A stretch of DNA of 43,781 bases, taken from NCBI GenBank assembly GCA_050249455.1, contig JBFWQM010000013.1, positions 1 to 43,781 on the forward strand, read 5' to 3'. The notes beneath the pieces were generated by a model that had not been told where the DNA came from, ran no database searches, and was given only the letters and a program-made list of their open reading frames with translations. The position numbers were made by a program, and so were the translations under genes. Of the stretch, positions 32,511-43,345 are shown piece by piece. The stretch comes from JBFWQM01 sp050249455. Its GTDB lineage: Bacteria > Pseudomonadota > Alphaproteobacteria > MPNO01 > VGEU01. How positions within the stretch are numbered: position 1 is the first letter of the stretch; every line of letters begins with the position of its first letter.

Positions 32511-32540
32511 TTGACAGCCCGAACGGCCTTCCCGCATGTT
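32511..32540 (+). promoter_or_regulatory. Possible sigma-70 promoter of the M23 peptidase gene
   Basis: TTGACA at 32511-32516 is a perfect -35 hexamer. CATGTT 18 bases later is a poor -10, so the assignment is tentative. The start codon would be about 90 bases downstream. Confidence 0.35.
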
Positions 32541-32638
32541 CGGAGCAATTCTTAACCACGCCATTCCCCTGGCCCAACTGCTGCTGCAGGTCCGGGCCGA
32601 CAGAAACGACAGTTTGTACCACAAAGAGAGGGTTGAGG

Positions 32639-34807
32639 ATGGGGCTCGGAAGATTGTCGCGCGGGGCCGCGCAACGGACGCTCGCGGGCGTCCTGATTGC
32701 CGCCGGCCTCGCCTTCGGCGCCCCCTCCGCCCTCTCGATCCGCCCTGTGATCGCCGCCTCCACCACGGTGCCGGACATGGACGGCACCGTCTACGCGCCC
32801 GACCTCACGACCGAAGAGGCGTTCGGCGATTCCGGCGAGTTGGTCAACCACCTGCAGATCGCCTCCGGCGACACCTTGGCCAAGCTGCTTGAGGATGCCG
32901 GCGCCACCGCCAACGACATCGAATCGGTGCTGGTGGCGCTGCGTCCTCTGTACGACCCGCGGCGGCTCACCCTTGGCAGCATCCTGACCATCACCCTGCG
33001 CCGCGACGCCTTGGGGGAGCAGCCGCGCCTGTCCGGCGTCAGCTTCCCCACCGGCAACGGCTACGCGACCGCCCTGCGCGACGACGAGGGCCGGTTCTCG
33101 GCCTTCGCCGTGCCGCGGCCGGCGCAGAGCCGCCCGCTGCCTGCCGGCGAGCCGGCGCCGACGACCGCCGCCGAGGCGCCGCCGCTGCCGGAACCGGCGC
33201 CGGCGCACGCGGCCCTGGCCGCGATCGCCGACGAACCGGCGGTCGACAGCGACACCCGCTGGCTCAAGGTCGACCGCATCGCCTCGCTGCTCGGGCTGCT
33301 GCTCGGCCTCGGCGCGCCGCGCGCCGACGCCGAGGCGGCGGTGAAGGCGCTGGCCGGCGCGCGCGACGTCGACCGGCTTCCGCCGGGCGAGGTCGTGGCC
33401 GTGACGTTCGCCGATCAAGCGGCCGGCGCGCCGCGGCGGCTGGGCTCGGTCTCGATCGCGGGCGACGGGCGTCGCTTCCTGACCGCCGTGCGCGATGCGA
33501 AGGCCGGGTTCCTGTCGCAGTGGCTGCCAGGGCCCGCGGCCATGCGTCCGTACGACGAGGTGGCGGTTCCCCGACCGCGGCCGCAGACCTACGAATACGG
33601 CGCCCTCTCGGTGCCCACCTGGGACGACGCGGGCGAGGACGCCGGCGCCGCGCCGCGCTACGAGGTCGCGCCCGACCGCCGCACGCCGGGCGAGGTCGCG
33701 ATGGTGATGACGGTGGTGCGCGGCGACACGCTGATGGACGTGGTGCTGGCGGCCGGCGCCAAGGAGAGCGAGGCGGCGGAGGCGATCGGCGCGCTGAAAG
33801 GGGTCTACAACCCGCGCGGGCTGGCGCCAGGCCACGCGGTGAAGGTGACACTGACGCCCAACGACGACGACGGCTCGGTCCAGCTCAACGGCCTCGACGT
33901 GATCACCGCGTCCAGCCGCGACGTTTCCGTGGTGCGCGAGCGCGACGCGTTCTCCGCCTCGCTGATCGACAAGCCGACGTCGGTCAGCCTGGTGCGCGCC
34001 GCCGGCGAGATCGACTCCAGCCTCTACGAGGCGGGCGACGCCGCCGGGGTGCCTGCAGCCGTGATCATGCAGGTGATCCAGGCGTTCTCGTGGGACATCG
34101 ACTTCCAGCGCGACGTGCAGCCCGGCGACTCGTTCGAGGTCGTGTTCGAGCGCGCGCAGAGCGCCGACGGCCGCTGGCGGAAGACGGGCAAGCTGCGCGC
34201 CGCCCGGCTGACCGTCGCCGGCAAGGAGCGCTGGCTGTACCGCCACGCGACGCGCGACGGCGAGGAGGCGTTCTTCGACGCCCAGGGCAAGAGCGCGCGC
34301 AAGGCGTTCCTGCGCACGCCGGTCGACGGCGCCCGCCTTTCGTCGCGCTTCGGCATGCGCAACCACCCGATCCTGGGCTACACGCGGATGCACCGCGGCG
34401 TCGATTTCGCGGCGCCGACCGGTACGCCGATCTATGCCGCCGCCACCGGCGTGGTCGAGTTCGTCGGCCACCAGCGCGGCTACGGCCGCGTCGTGCGGCT
34501 GCAGCACAAGGGCGACAACGAGACCCTCTACGGCCACATGAGCGCGTTCGCCCGCGGCCTGCGCAAGGGCCAGGCGGTGAAGCAGGGCCAGGTGATCGGC
34601 TATGTCGGCATGACCGGCACCGCCACCGGCCCGCATCTGCACTACGAGGTCGCGGTCAAGGGCCAGCAGGTCAACCCGATGTCGATCCAGATCGCGACCA
34701 ACGACCGTCTGGACGGCTCGGAGCTGCGCGCTTTCCTGGCCGCCAAGGCCCGGCTCGACCGCCAGATCGCCTCGCTGACCCCGCAGACGGTGCTGACCCG
34801 GCGGTAG
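32639..34807 (+). CDS. M23 family metallopeptidase with LysM/OapA-like regions
   Basis: 722 residues, exported by an N-terminal signal segment (TLAGVLIAAGLAFGAPSALS). Two peptidoglycan-binding LysM/OapA-like regions are seen: LQIASGDTLAKLLEDAGAT near residue 70 and MTVVRGDTLMDVVLAAGAK near 360. The C-terminal LytM domain has NHPILGYTRMHRGVDF (zinc His and Asp), ETLYGHMSAF and GPHLHYEVAVKG (catalytic HxH), so all ligands of an active endopeptidase are present. It probably cuts peptide cross-links during envelope growth, like YebA/MepM. Start ATG 32639 follows GAGAGGG. Single gene, followed by a terminator. Confidence 0.9.
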   Translation: MGLGRLSRGAAQRTLAGVLIAAGLAFGAPSALSIRPVIAASTTVPDMDGTVYAPDLTTEEAFGDSGELVNHLQIASGDTLAKLLEDAGATANDIESVLVALRPLYDPRRLTLGSILTITLRRDALGEQPRLSGVSFPTGNGYATALRDDEGRFSAFAVPRPAQSRPLPAGEPAPTTAAEAPPLPEPAPAHAALAAIADEPAVDSDTRWLKVDRIASLLGLLLGLGAPRADAEAAVKALAGARDVDRLPPGEVVAVTFADQAAGAPRRLGSVSIAGDGRRFLTAVRDAKAGFLSQWLPGPAAMRPYDEVAVPRPRPQTYEYGALSVPTWDDAGEDAGAAPRYEVAPDRRTPGEVAMVMTVVRGDTLMDVVLAAGAKESEAAEAIGALKGVYNPRGLAPGHAVKVTLTPNDDDGSVQLNGLDVITASSRDVSVVRERDAFSASLIDKPTSVSLVRAAGEIDSSLYEAGDAAGVPAAVIMQVIQAFSWDIDFQRDVQPGDSFEVVFERAQSADGRWRKTGKLRAARLTVAGKERWLYRHATRDGEEAFFDAQGKSARKAFLRTPVDGARLSSRFGMRNHPILGYTRMHRGVDFAAPTGTPIYAAATGVVEFVGHQRGYGRVVRLQHKGDNETLYGHMSAFARGLRKGQAVKQGQVIGYVGMTGTATGPHLHYEVAVKGQQVNPMSIQIATNDRLDGSELRAFLAAKARLDRQIASLTPQTVLTRR

Positions 34808-34833
34808 GCCGCGCAACGACGCGATACGCCGCG

Positions 34834-34864
34834 ACGGCCGGGCTTGCCCGGCCGTTCGCTTTTC
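34834..34864 (+). terminator. Intrinsic terminator after the M23 peptidase gene
   Basis: ACGGCCGGGC-TT-GCCCGGCCGT forms a 10-bp GC stem followed by TCGCTTTTC. It ends at the stop codon of the convergent flavoprotein gene. Confidence 0.6.
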
Positions 34865-36227
34865 AGGCCGGCTGCAGCTCGCCTAGCACGGTCGGCAGCA
34901 GCTCCGACACCGTCGGGTGGATGTGCATCGCGCGCTGCATCGCGGGGTACCGCGCCTTCGCGTACATCATGTCGAGGACGGCGTGGATCGCTTCGTCGCC
35001 GCCCGGGCCGAGGATGGCGGCGCCCAAGATCTCCTTGCTGTCGGCATCGACGACGATGCGCATCAGGCCCTGGTCCTCGCCCTTCTCCACTGCGCGCGCG
35101 ACCCGGGTCATCGGCCGTTCGCCGGCCAGCACGCGGCGGCCGGACTGCTTCGCCTGCGCCAGGGTCATTCCGGCGCGCCCGAGCGGCGGGTCGATATAGA
35201 GCGCGTAGGCGGTGATGCGGTCGCTGACCCTGCGCGCGGCGCCGTCGAGCAGGTTGGCGGCGACGATCTCGAAGTCGTTGTAGGACGTGTGGGTGAACGC
35301 GCCGCGGCCGTTGCAGTCGCCGAGCGCCCAGATGCCTGGCGCGCTGGTCGCCAACGCGTCGTCCACCGTGACGTAGCCGCGCTTGTCGCAGGCGACCCCG
35401 GCGGCGTCGAGCCCGAGGTCGTCGGTGTTGGGCCGCCGGCCGGTTGCGACCAGGAGGTGCGAGGCGGCGACCGGTGCCCCGCCCTGCATCGTCACCTCGA
35501 CCGCGCCGGCGCGGTCGCCGACGCGCAGGTCCGCCGCGTTCACGCGCACCTCGATGCCTTCGCGCTCCAGGATCGCCTGCACCGCGGCCGAGACGTCGGC
35601 ATCCTCGTGCTGGATCAGCCGCGGCCCGGCCTCGACGATCGTGACGGCGCTGCCGAAGCGGCGGAACATCTGGCCGAACTCCAGCCCGATATAGCTGCCG
35701 CCGATAATGACGAGGTGCTGCGGCACGAAATCGACGGCCATCATCGTTTCGCTGGTGAAGTACGGCACGCCGTCGAGGCCGGGGATCGGCGGCGCCGACG
35801 GCCGGCCGCCGACGTTGATGAAGACCCTCGGCGCGTTGAGCGTGTCGCCGCCGACCTGCACCGCGCGCGGCCCGGCGAAGTGGCCGTGGCCGAGATGCAC
35901 GGTGATGTTCTCGGCCGACCCTAGGCTGTCGCGCAGGCCGTCGCGCGACGCGGCGACGATCGCGTCCTTGCGCGCCTTCACCCGCGCCATGTCGACGCGC
36001 ACCGCGCCGTCGATCGCGACGCCGTACTCGGCCGCGCGGCGCGCCATGTGCGCGGCATAGGCGCTGGCCACCATCGCCTTGGTCGGCGTGCAGCCGTTGT
36101 TGACGCAGGTGCCGCCGAACGCCCCGCGCTCGACCACCGCCACCTTCATCCCGGCCCCGGCCAGCCGGAACGCCAGCGACGGCCCGGCCTGCCCGGTGCC
36201 GATGATGATCGCGTCGTAGTCGGGCAT
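34863..36227 (-). CDS. FAD-dependent pyridine nucleotide-disulfide oxidoreductase (mercuric reductase-like)
   Basis: 454 residues. FAD-binding IIIGTGQAGPSLAFRLAG, redox-active disulfide GGTCVNNGCTPTKAM, NAD(P)-binding VIIGGSYIGLEFGQMFRRFG, second FAD site GIWALGDCNGRGAFTHTSYN and the C-terminal dimerisation motif HIHPTVSELLP (His-Glu couple). This is the group I disulfide reductase fold, often annotated as mercuric reductase-like or FAD-containing oxidoreductase; it lacks the N-terminal metal-binding domain and the C-terminal vicinal cysteines of true MerA, so a different disulfide or quinone substrate is likely. Start at 36227 follows GGGGGATT. It is a single gene. Confidence 0.88.
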   Translation of the reverse strand: MPDYDAIIIGTGQAGPSLAFRLAGAGMKVAVVERGAFGGTCVNNGCTPTKAMVASAYAAHMARRAAEYGVAIDGAVRVDMARVKARKDAIVAASRDGLRDSLGSAENITVHLGHGHFAGPRAVQVGGDTLNAPRVFINVGGRPSAPPIPGLDGVPYFTSETMMAVDFVPQHLVIIGGSYIGLEFGQMFRRFGSAVTIVEAGPRLIQHEDADVSAAVQAILEREGIEVRVNAADLRVGDRAGAVEVTMQGGAPVAASHLLVATGRRPNTDDLGLDAAGVACDKRGYVTVDDALATSAPGIWALGDCNGRGAFTHTSYNDFEIVAANLLDGAARRVSDRITAYALYIDPPLGRAGMTLAQAKQSGRRVLAGERPMTRVARAVEKGEDQGLMRIVVDADSKEILGAAILGPGGDEAIHAVLDMMYAKARYPAMQRAMHIHPTVSELLPTVLGELQPA

Positions 36228-36366
36228 GGCGGAATCCCCCGGGTCGGATGCTGCGCGATGATTCGGATGTAGGTTTCGAAGGGGACCAAGACGAATTTTC
36301 GCGCCCGGCGGGCCGCCTCGCGAATTCGCAGCGGTCGTCCGCCGGCGCCCTTGTTCCTTTTTGTAG

Positions 36367-36456
36367 TTGTCGTCCTTCGGCTTGACCGGAGGACCCATGC
36401 CGGGACGCACCGAAGCCCGGAAAGGTGGGTTCTCCGGTCAAGCCGGAGAACGACAA
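36367..36456. repeat. Inverted repeat of the GTCCTCCGG family
   Basis: Two ~31-bp arms (36367-36397 and 36426-36456) are near-exact inverted copies with a 28-bp centre; each contains a smaller CCGG..CCGG palindrome with CTTGACC/GGTCAAG. It is related to the copy at 30241-30270. It occupies the gap of 335 bp between the flavoprotein and clpB genes, where no gene is seen. Confidence 0.72.
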
Positions 36457-36504
36457 AAAAGGAAAAACGTGGAGGGCCGGGCCAAGCCCGGCCACGACGG
36501 CATG

Positions 36505-36539
36505 AAACGAAGAAGGGCGGATCGATCGATCCGCCCTTT
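36505..36539 (-). terminator. clpB terminator
   Basis: AAGGGCGGATCGA and its exact complement form a 26-bp palindrome at 36513-36538. Read on the clpB strand it is followed by CTTCGTTTC. It begins 24 bp after the clpB stop. Confidence 0.7.
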
Positions 36540-36562
36540 CCGGCAGTCTGGTTCGCGGCCGC

Positions 36563-39154
<2,592 letters not shown>

Positions 39155-39240
39155 TGCTTGCAACTCCGCTACCAGACATTGCCAAGTGCCCCCGCAAGGC
39201 GGCGGGCGAGGTTTCGGACCCGAAATTCGGCATCCAAAGC

Positions 39241-39270
39241 CTATATGGCCCCGTGGAATCGGGACGCAAG
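39241..39270 (-). promoter_or_regulatory. RpoH (sigma-32) heat-shock promoter of clpB
   Basis: On the reverse strand CTTGCG and CCATATAG are 16 bases apart, a good match to the alphaproteobacterial RpoH consensus (CTTG, then CYTATNT after 16-17 bases). Transcription would start about 80 bases before the clpB ATG. Confidence 0.7.
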
Positions 39271-39350
39271 ACCCTGTGCGCGCGCATCGCAGGCGCTTTT
39301 TCGGCAGTCGGGAGCGGTACCCGGGGCGACGGGGCCCCGGGATGGGCGGA

Positions 39351-39767
39351 TCAGGCCGGATTCTGCTCGGGCTTGGGGCCGACGGGCCGCTGGCCGTCGC
39401 CGCGATGGTCGGCCATCGGCTGGTGGCCATGCGGGATCATCGGCTGCTCGTCGTCGTCGCGGCCGCCGTTCTCGTTCAGGCCGCCGTTGCCCTGGAACTC
39501 GCCGCGCGGCTCGAACGTGCCGCCGATCGAGTTCAGCACCCGCAGATAGTGCTCCGCATGCTGGAAGTAGTTTTCCGCCATGACGCGATCGCCGGCAGAC
39601 GAGGCATCACGCGCGAGCGCCAGGTACTTCTCGACGACCTGTTGCGCACTCCCCCTGACCTTTACGTCCGGACCGTTGCTCTCGAAGGTCTGGTTACGTC
39701 CCCCGGACGGATGCTTGCGGCCGTTTCCACGGCCGCGAAGACGCCGGGCATTGGAACCTGGTCTCAT
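39351..39767 (-). CDS. DUF4167 domain-containing protein
   Basis: 138 residues. The basic N-terminus (MRPGSNARRLRGRGNGRKHP) and core VRGSAQQVVEKYLALARDAS, NYFQHAEHYLRVL are the DUF4167 signature, a short alphaproteobacterial family of unknown function found between prmC and clpB. The N-terminus suggests RNA or nucleic-acid binding, which is an inference. The C-terminal half is polar and low in complexity (GHQPMADHRGDGQRP) and shorter than in many relatives. TAAGG sits before the ATG. Confidence 0.88.
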   Translation of the reverse strand: MRPGSNARRLRGRGNGRKHPSGGRNQTFESNGPDVKVRGSAQQVVEKYLALARDASSAGDRVMAENYFQHAEHYLRVLNSIGGTFEPRGEFQGNGGLNENGGRDDDEQPMIPHGHQPMADHRGDGQRPVGPKPEQNPA

Positions 39768-39779
39768 GGCACCTTATTT

Positions 39780-39802
39780 GCTAACCGAATAAGTTATTTA
39801 GC
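39780..39802 (-). promoter_or_regulatory. AT-rich inverted repeat before the DUF4167 gene
   Basis: GCTAA and TTAGC bracket a 13-bp AT-rich core 12 bp upstream of the start codon, in otherwise GC-rich DNA. It may hold the -10 region or an operator. Confidence 0.3.
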
Positions 39803-39956
39803 CCCACCCCCGCCCGGTTGTCGCGCTGCGAGAACCGCAGCTTTCCTTGGCCGGTGCTGTCAGGGAGTCATCGTCCCGCTTTGCGAGGACGGCAGGCGGT
39901 CACGACCGCCGACCCCAAACTAGACGGGCAGGCGCAGCTTTCCAACAACTTTTTTC

Positions 39957-40814
39957 TCAACCCTTAACGCGCCGCAGCATGACACAGCGGGGCCGCCCCG
40001 CCAGGTCGCAACGCGTTCCCAGGTCAAGGAAATCCGCTCCGGCGAGGAGCGCGGTGACGGCTCCCGCCTGGTCGGCGCCGACCTCCAGCGCCGCGATGCC
40101 GCCAGGCGCCACCATGCGCGGCAGGTCGGCCGCGATGGCGCGGTAGGCATCGAGCCCGTCGGCCCCGCCGTCGAGCGCCCGCCGTGGCTCGAACAGCGCG
40201 ACGTCGGGATCCAGGCCGTCGATGTCGCCGTGCCGGATGTAGGGCGGGTTCGACACCACGACGTCGAACGCGCCGTCGAGCCCGGCGCCCCAGTCGCCGC
40301 GCCGGAACGCCGCGCGGCCGGCGAGGCCGAGGCGCGCCGCGTTCTCCGCCGCGACCGCCAGCGCGTCGGGATCGACGTCGACCCCGAGGCCGCGCGCGGC
40401 CGGCAGCTCGCTCAGCAGCGCCAGCAGCAGGCAGCCTGAGCCGGTGCCGAGGTCGAGCACGCTCAGCGGGACGTCGCGGTTTGGCAGCAGCGCGAGCACC
40501 GCCTCCACCACGGTCTCGCTGTCGGGGCGCGGGATCAGGGTCGCCGGCGTCACGGCGAGGTCGAGGCTCCAGAACTCGCGGCGCCCGGAGAGGTAGGCGA
40601 CCGGCTCGTGGCGCGCCCGGCGCGCGACCAAGGACTCGAACCGCACGGCGGCGGCGGCGTCGAGCGCGCGTTCCGGCCGCCCGACGACCGCCGCGGCATC
40701 GACGCCGAGGGCGTGCGCGATCAGGACGCGCGCGTCGCCCGCCGCGGACTCGATCCCCGCGGCGCGCAGCCGCGCCACGGCGGCTGCCAGCGCGGCGGCG
40801 ACCGTGGAGGTCAT
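39957..40814 (-). CDS. prmC: Peptide chain release factor N5-glutamine methyltransferase PrmC
   Basis: 285 residues. It methylates the Gln of the GGQ motif in release factors, using S-adenosylmethionine. The N-terminal helical domain (RLRAAGIESAAGDARVLIAH) is followed by the SAM-binding loop VLDLGTGSGCLLLALL and the catalytic VVSNPPYIRHGDI. ATG 40814 fits the family N-terminus; an ATG at 40868 overlapping the prfA stop (TGATG) would add 18 unrelated residues but would couple translation to prfA. Either way it belongs to the hisS-prfA-prmC operon, next to the gene whose product it modifies. Confidence 0.92.
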   Translation of the reverse strand: MTSTVAAALAAAVARLRAAGIESAAGDARVLIAHALGVDAAAVVGRPERALDAAAAVRFESLVARRARHEPVAYLSGRREFWSLDLAVTPATLIPRPDSETVVEAVLALLPNRDVPLSVLDLGTGSGCLLLALLSELPAARGLGVDVDPDALAVAAENAARLGLAGRAAFRRGDWGAGLDGAFDVVVSNPPYIRHGDIDGLDPDVALFEPRRALDGGADGLDAYRAIAADLPRMVAPGGIAALEVGADQAGAVTALLAGADFLDLGTRCDLAGRPRCVMLRRVKG

Positions 40815-40867
40815 AACTCGGTGGGCGGCCTCACCGCACGATGAGCCGTCCCTCCCGGCGGCGGCCA

Positions 40868-41947
40868 TCACGTCATCTCGGCGAGGCGGCTGGCCTGGTC
40901 CTCGGCGATCAGGGCGTCGATGATCTCGTCCAGCGCCTCGCCTTCCAGCACGCGGTCGAGCTTGTGCAGGGTCAGGTTGATGCGGTGGTCGGTGACGCGG
41001 CCCTGCGGGAAGTTGTAGGTGCGGATGCGTTCCGACCGGTCGCCGGACCCGACCTGGCTCTTGCGCGAGGCGGCGCGTTCGGCGTCGCGCGCCATGCGCT
41101 CGGCGTCATAGAGGCGCGCGCGCAGCACCTTCATCGCCTTGGCGCGGTTCTTGTGCTGCGACTTCTCGTCCTGCTGGCTGACCACGATGCCGGTCGGCAG
41201 GTGGGTGATGCGCACCGCGCTGTCGGTGGTGTTGACCGACTGACCTCCGGGGCCGGAGGAACGGAACACGTCGATGCGCAGGTCCTTGTCGTCGATGTGG
41301 ATGTCCACCTCCTCCGCTTCCGGCAGCACGGCGACGGTGGCGGCGGAGGTGTGGATGCGCCCGCTCGCCTCAGTCTCGGGCACGCGCTGGACACGGTGGA
41401 CGCCGGACTCGAACTTGAGGCGGGCGAACACGCCGCGGCCGCTGATCTCCGCCGTGGCCTCGCGGAAGCCGCCCAGGCCGGTGTCGGCGATCTGCATCGC
41501 CTCGAAGCGCCAGCCGTGGCGCTCGGCATAGCGCTGGTACATGCGGAACAGGTCGGCGGCGAACAGCGCCGCCTCCTCGCCGCCGGTGCCGGCGCGCACC
41601 TCCAGGATCGCGTTCTTCTCGTCCGCCGCGTCCTTGGGCAGCAGCAGCCCCAGGAGCTGGCGCTCCAGCGCCGGCAGCCGTTCGCGCACCGCCTCGCGCT
41701 CGTCGTTGGCCAGCGCGCGCATGTCGGGATCGGTCGCCGGGTCGGCGATCATCGCGTCGGCCTCGGCCAGCGCGTCCTGCGCCCTGCGCAGCTCCTTGAT
41801 CCGCTCCACCACCGGCGACAGCTCGGCGAACTCCTTCGACAGGCGCACGAACGACTGCGGGTCGGCGGCGCCGTTGCCGGCCGACATCTGCGCGGCGATC
41901 TCGGCGTGCCGCGCCAGCACCATGTCGAACTTGAGGTCGAGGTTCAC
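40868..41947 (-). CDS. prfA: Peptide chain release factor 1
   Basis: 359 residues, standard RF1 length. It reads UAA and UAG stop codons. The stop-codon recognition loop is present as a PxT tripeptide (HRVQRVPETEASGRIHTS), and the GGQ peptidyl-hydrolysis motif is in SSGPGGQSVNTTDSAVRITH near residue 230. The start is GTG at 41947, overlapping the hisS TGA (GTGA), which indicates coupling. RF2-specific features (SPF motif, programmed frameshift) are absent. Confidence 0.96.
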   Translation of the reverse strand: MNLDLKFDMVLARHAEIAAQMSAGNGAADPQSFVRLSKEFAELSPVVERIKELRRAQDALAEADAMIADPATDPDMRALANDEREAVRERLPALERQLLGLLLPKDAADEKNAILEVRAGTGGEEAALFAADLFRMYQRYAERHGWRFEAMQIADTGLGGFREATAEISGRGVFARLKFESGVHRVQRVPETEASGRIHTSAATVAVLPEAEEVDIHIDDKDLRIDVFRSSGPGGQSVNTTDSAVRITHLPTGIVVSQQDEKSQHKNRAKAMKVLRARLYDAERMARDAERAASRKSQVGSGDRSERIRTYNFPQGRVTDHRINLTLHKLDRVLEGEALDEIIDALIAEDQASRLAEMT

Positions 41948-43185
41948 GGCTGGTTCAGATGCTCGGCCAGGCCGGACAGCGCAACCCGCTGCTGGGTGCC
42001 GGTGTCGAGGTCGCGCACGGTCGCCGCGCCGGCCGCCAGCTCGTCGTCGCCCAGGATGATCGCGCAGCGCGCGTTCACCTTGTTGGCCTGCTTCATCCGC
42101 CGCGCCAGGTTGCCGCGGTAGCCGAGGTCGACCCGGTGCCCGGCGCTGCGCAATTCGATCGCCAGCCGCAGCGCCGCCGGCTCCGCCGCCGCGCCGACCG
42201 GCACGATGGCGACGGGACGGCGCGCCGCCGGCACGTCCTCCACCAGCATCGACAGCCGTTCGATCCCGGCCGCCCAGCCGACGCCGGGCACCGCCGGCCC
42301 GCCCATCTGGGCGACCAGCCCGTCGTAGCGCCCGCCCGCCAGCACCGCGCCCTGCGCGCCGAGCGCGGTGGTCGTGAACTCGAACGCCGTGTGGCAGTAG
42401 TAGTCGAGGCCGCGCACCAGCCGCGGGCTCACCTGGAACGCGATGCCCAGCGCCGCGAGCCCGTCCTGCACGGCGGCGAAGAACGCGCGCGATTCCTCGT
42501 CCAGGCTGTCGCCCAGCAGCGGCGCGCCGGCGACGATGCGTCGGTCGCCCTCGTCCTTCGAATCGAGTATGCGCAGCGGGTTGCGCTCCAGCCGGTTGCG
42601 GCTGTCCTCCGACAGCCGGTCGCGGTGGCCGGACAGGTAGGCGACCAGCACCTCGCGATAGGCGGCGCGGCTGGCGGCGTTGCCCAGGCTGTTGAGCTCC
42701 AGCGTGGTCTTGCCGAGCACGCCGAGCGCATCGAGGATGCCGGCGCCGAGCGCGATCACCTCCACGTCGCCGAGCGGCTCGCCGACCCCCAGCAGCTCGA
42801 CGCCGATCTGGTGGAACTGGCGCAGCCGGCCCTTCTGCGGCCGTTCGTAGCGGAACATCGGGCCGGCGTAGAAATACTTCAGCGGCAGGTGCTGCGCGAG
42901 GCCGCCGGAGATCAGCGCGCGCACCACGCCGGCAGTGCCTTCCGGCCGCAGGGTGATCTCGTCGCCGCCCTTGTCGGTGAAGGTGTACATCTCCTTGGTG
43001 ACGATGTCGGAGGTGTCGCCCAGGGTGCGCTTGAAGACATCGGCGAACTCGAAGATCGGGGTCGCGATCTCGTCGAACCCGTAGCGCTCGGCCAGCGCGC
43101 GGCCGGTGCCGACGACATGGGCGAACCGCCGGGAGTCCTCCGGCAGCAGGTCGCGGGTTCCCCGCACAGGCTGCAACGTCGCCAC
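41944..43185 (-). CDS. hisS: Histidyl-tRNA synthetase
   Basis: 413 residues, class II aminoacyl-tRNA synthetase. It begins LQPVRGTRDLLPEDSRRF, with motif 2 in YAGPMFRYERPQKGRLRQFH, the histidine-specific loop GLDYYCHTAFEF and motif 3 GVGWAAGIERL; the C-terminal anticodon-binding domain has KVNARCAIILGDDELAAG. GTG 43185 is chosen since homologues start just there; ATG 43236 would add an unrelated GC-rich leader. The only AT-rich, -10-like patch upstream is near 43296-43302. prfA overlaps its stop. Confidence 0.95.
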   Translation of the reverse strand: MATLQPVRGTRDLLPEDSRRFAHVVGTGRALAERYGFDEIATPIFEFADVFKRTLGDTSDIVTKEMYTFTDKGGDEITLRPEGTAGVVRALISGGLAQHLPLKYFYAGPMFRYERPQKGRLRQFHQIGVELLGVGEPLGDVEVIALGAGILDALGVLGKTTLELNSLGNAASRAAYREVLVAYLSGHRDRLSEDSRNRLERNPLRILDSKDEGDRRIVAGAPLLGDSLDEESRAFFAAVQDGLAALGIAFQVSPRLVRGLDYYCHTAFEFTTTALGAQGAVLAGGRYDGLVAQMGGPAVPGVGWAAGIERLSMLVEDVPAARRPVAIVPVGAAAEPAALRLAIELRSAGHRVDLGYRGNLARRMKQANKVNARCAIILGDDELAAGAATVRDLDTGTQQRVALSGLAEHLNQP

Positions 43186-43345
43186 GATGATGGTTCCGCT
43201 TCTCTCCGACGCCGTGGGCGGGCCGGCGCCGGCCATCCATGCGCGTCCGCCTGCCGGGGCGCGCCCGGCCGTCACATCAGGAATTCACACGGCTGATATA
43301 ATCCGGCCGCGGCGAAATTGCACGCGGGCCGGTGGTTCCCGCCGG

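Noticed and set aside
29179..32514. Very long open frame (1111 codons) on the forward strand
   Set aside because: It is antisense to the acyl-CoA dehydrogenase and acyl-CoA synthetase. Its Arg/His/Ala-rich composition is what high-GC codons give in a shadow frame, and it has no recognisable domain.
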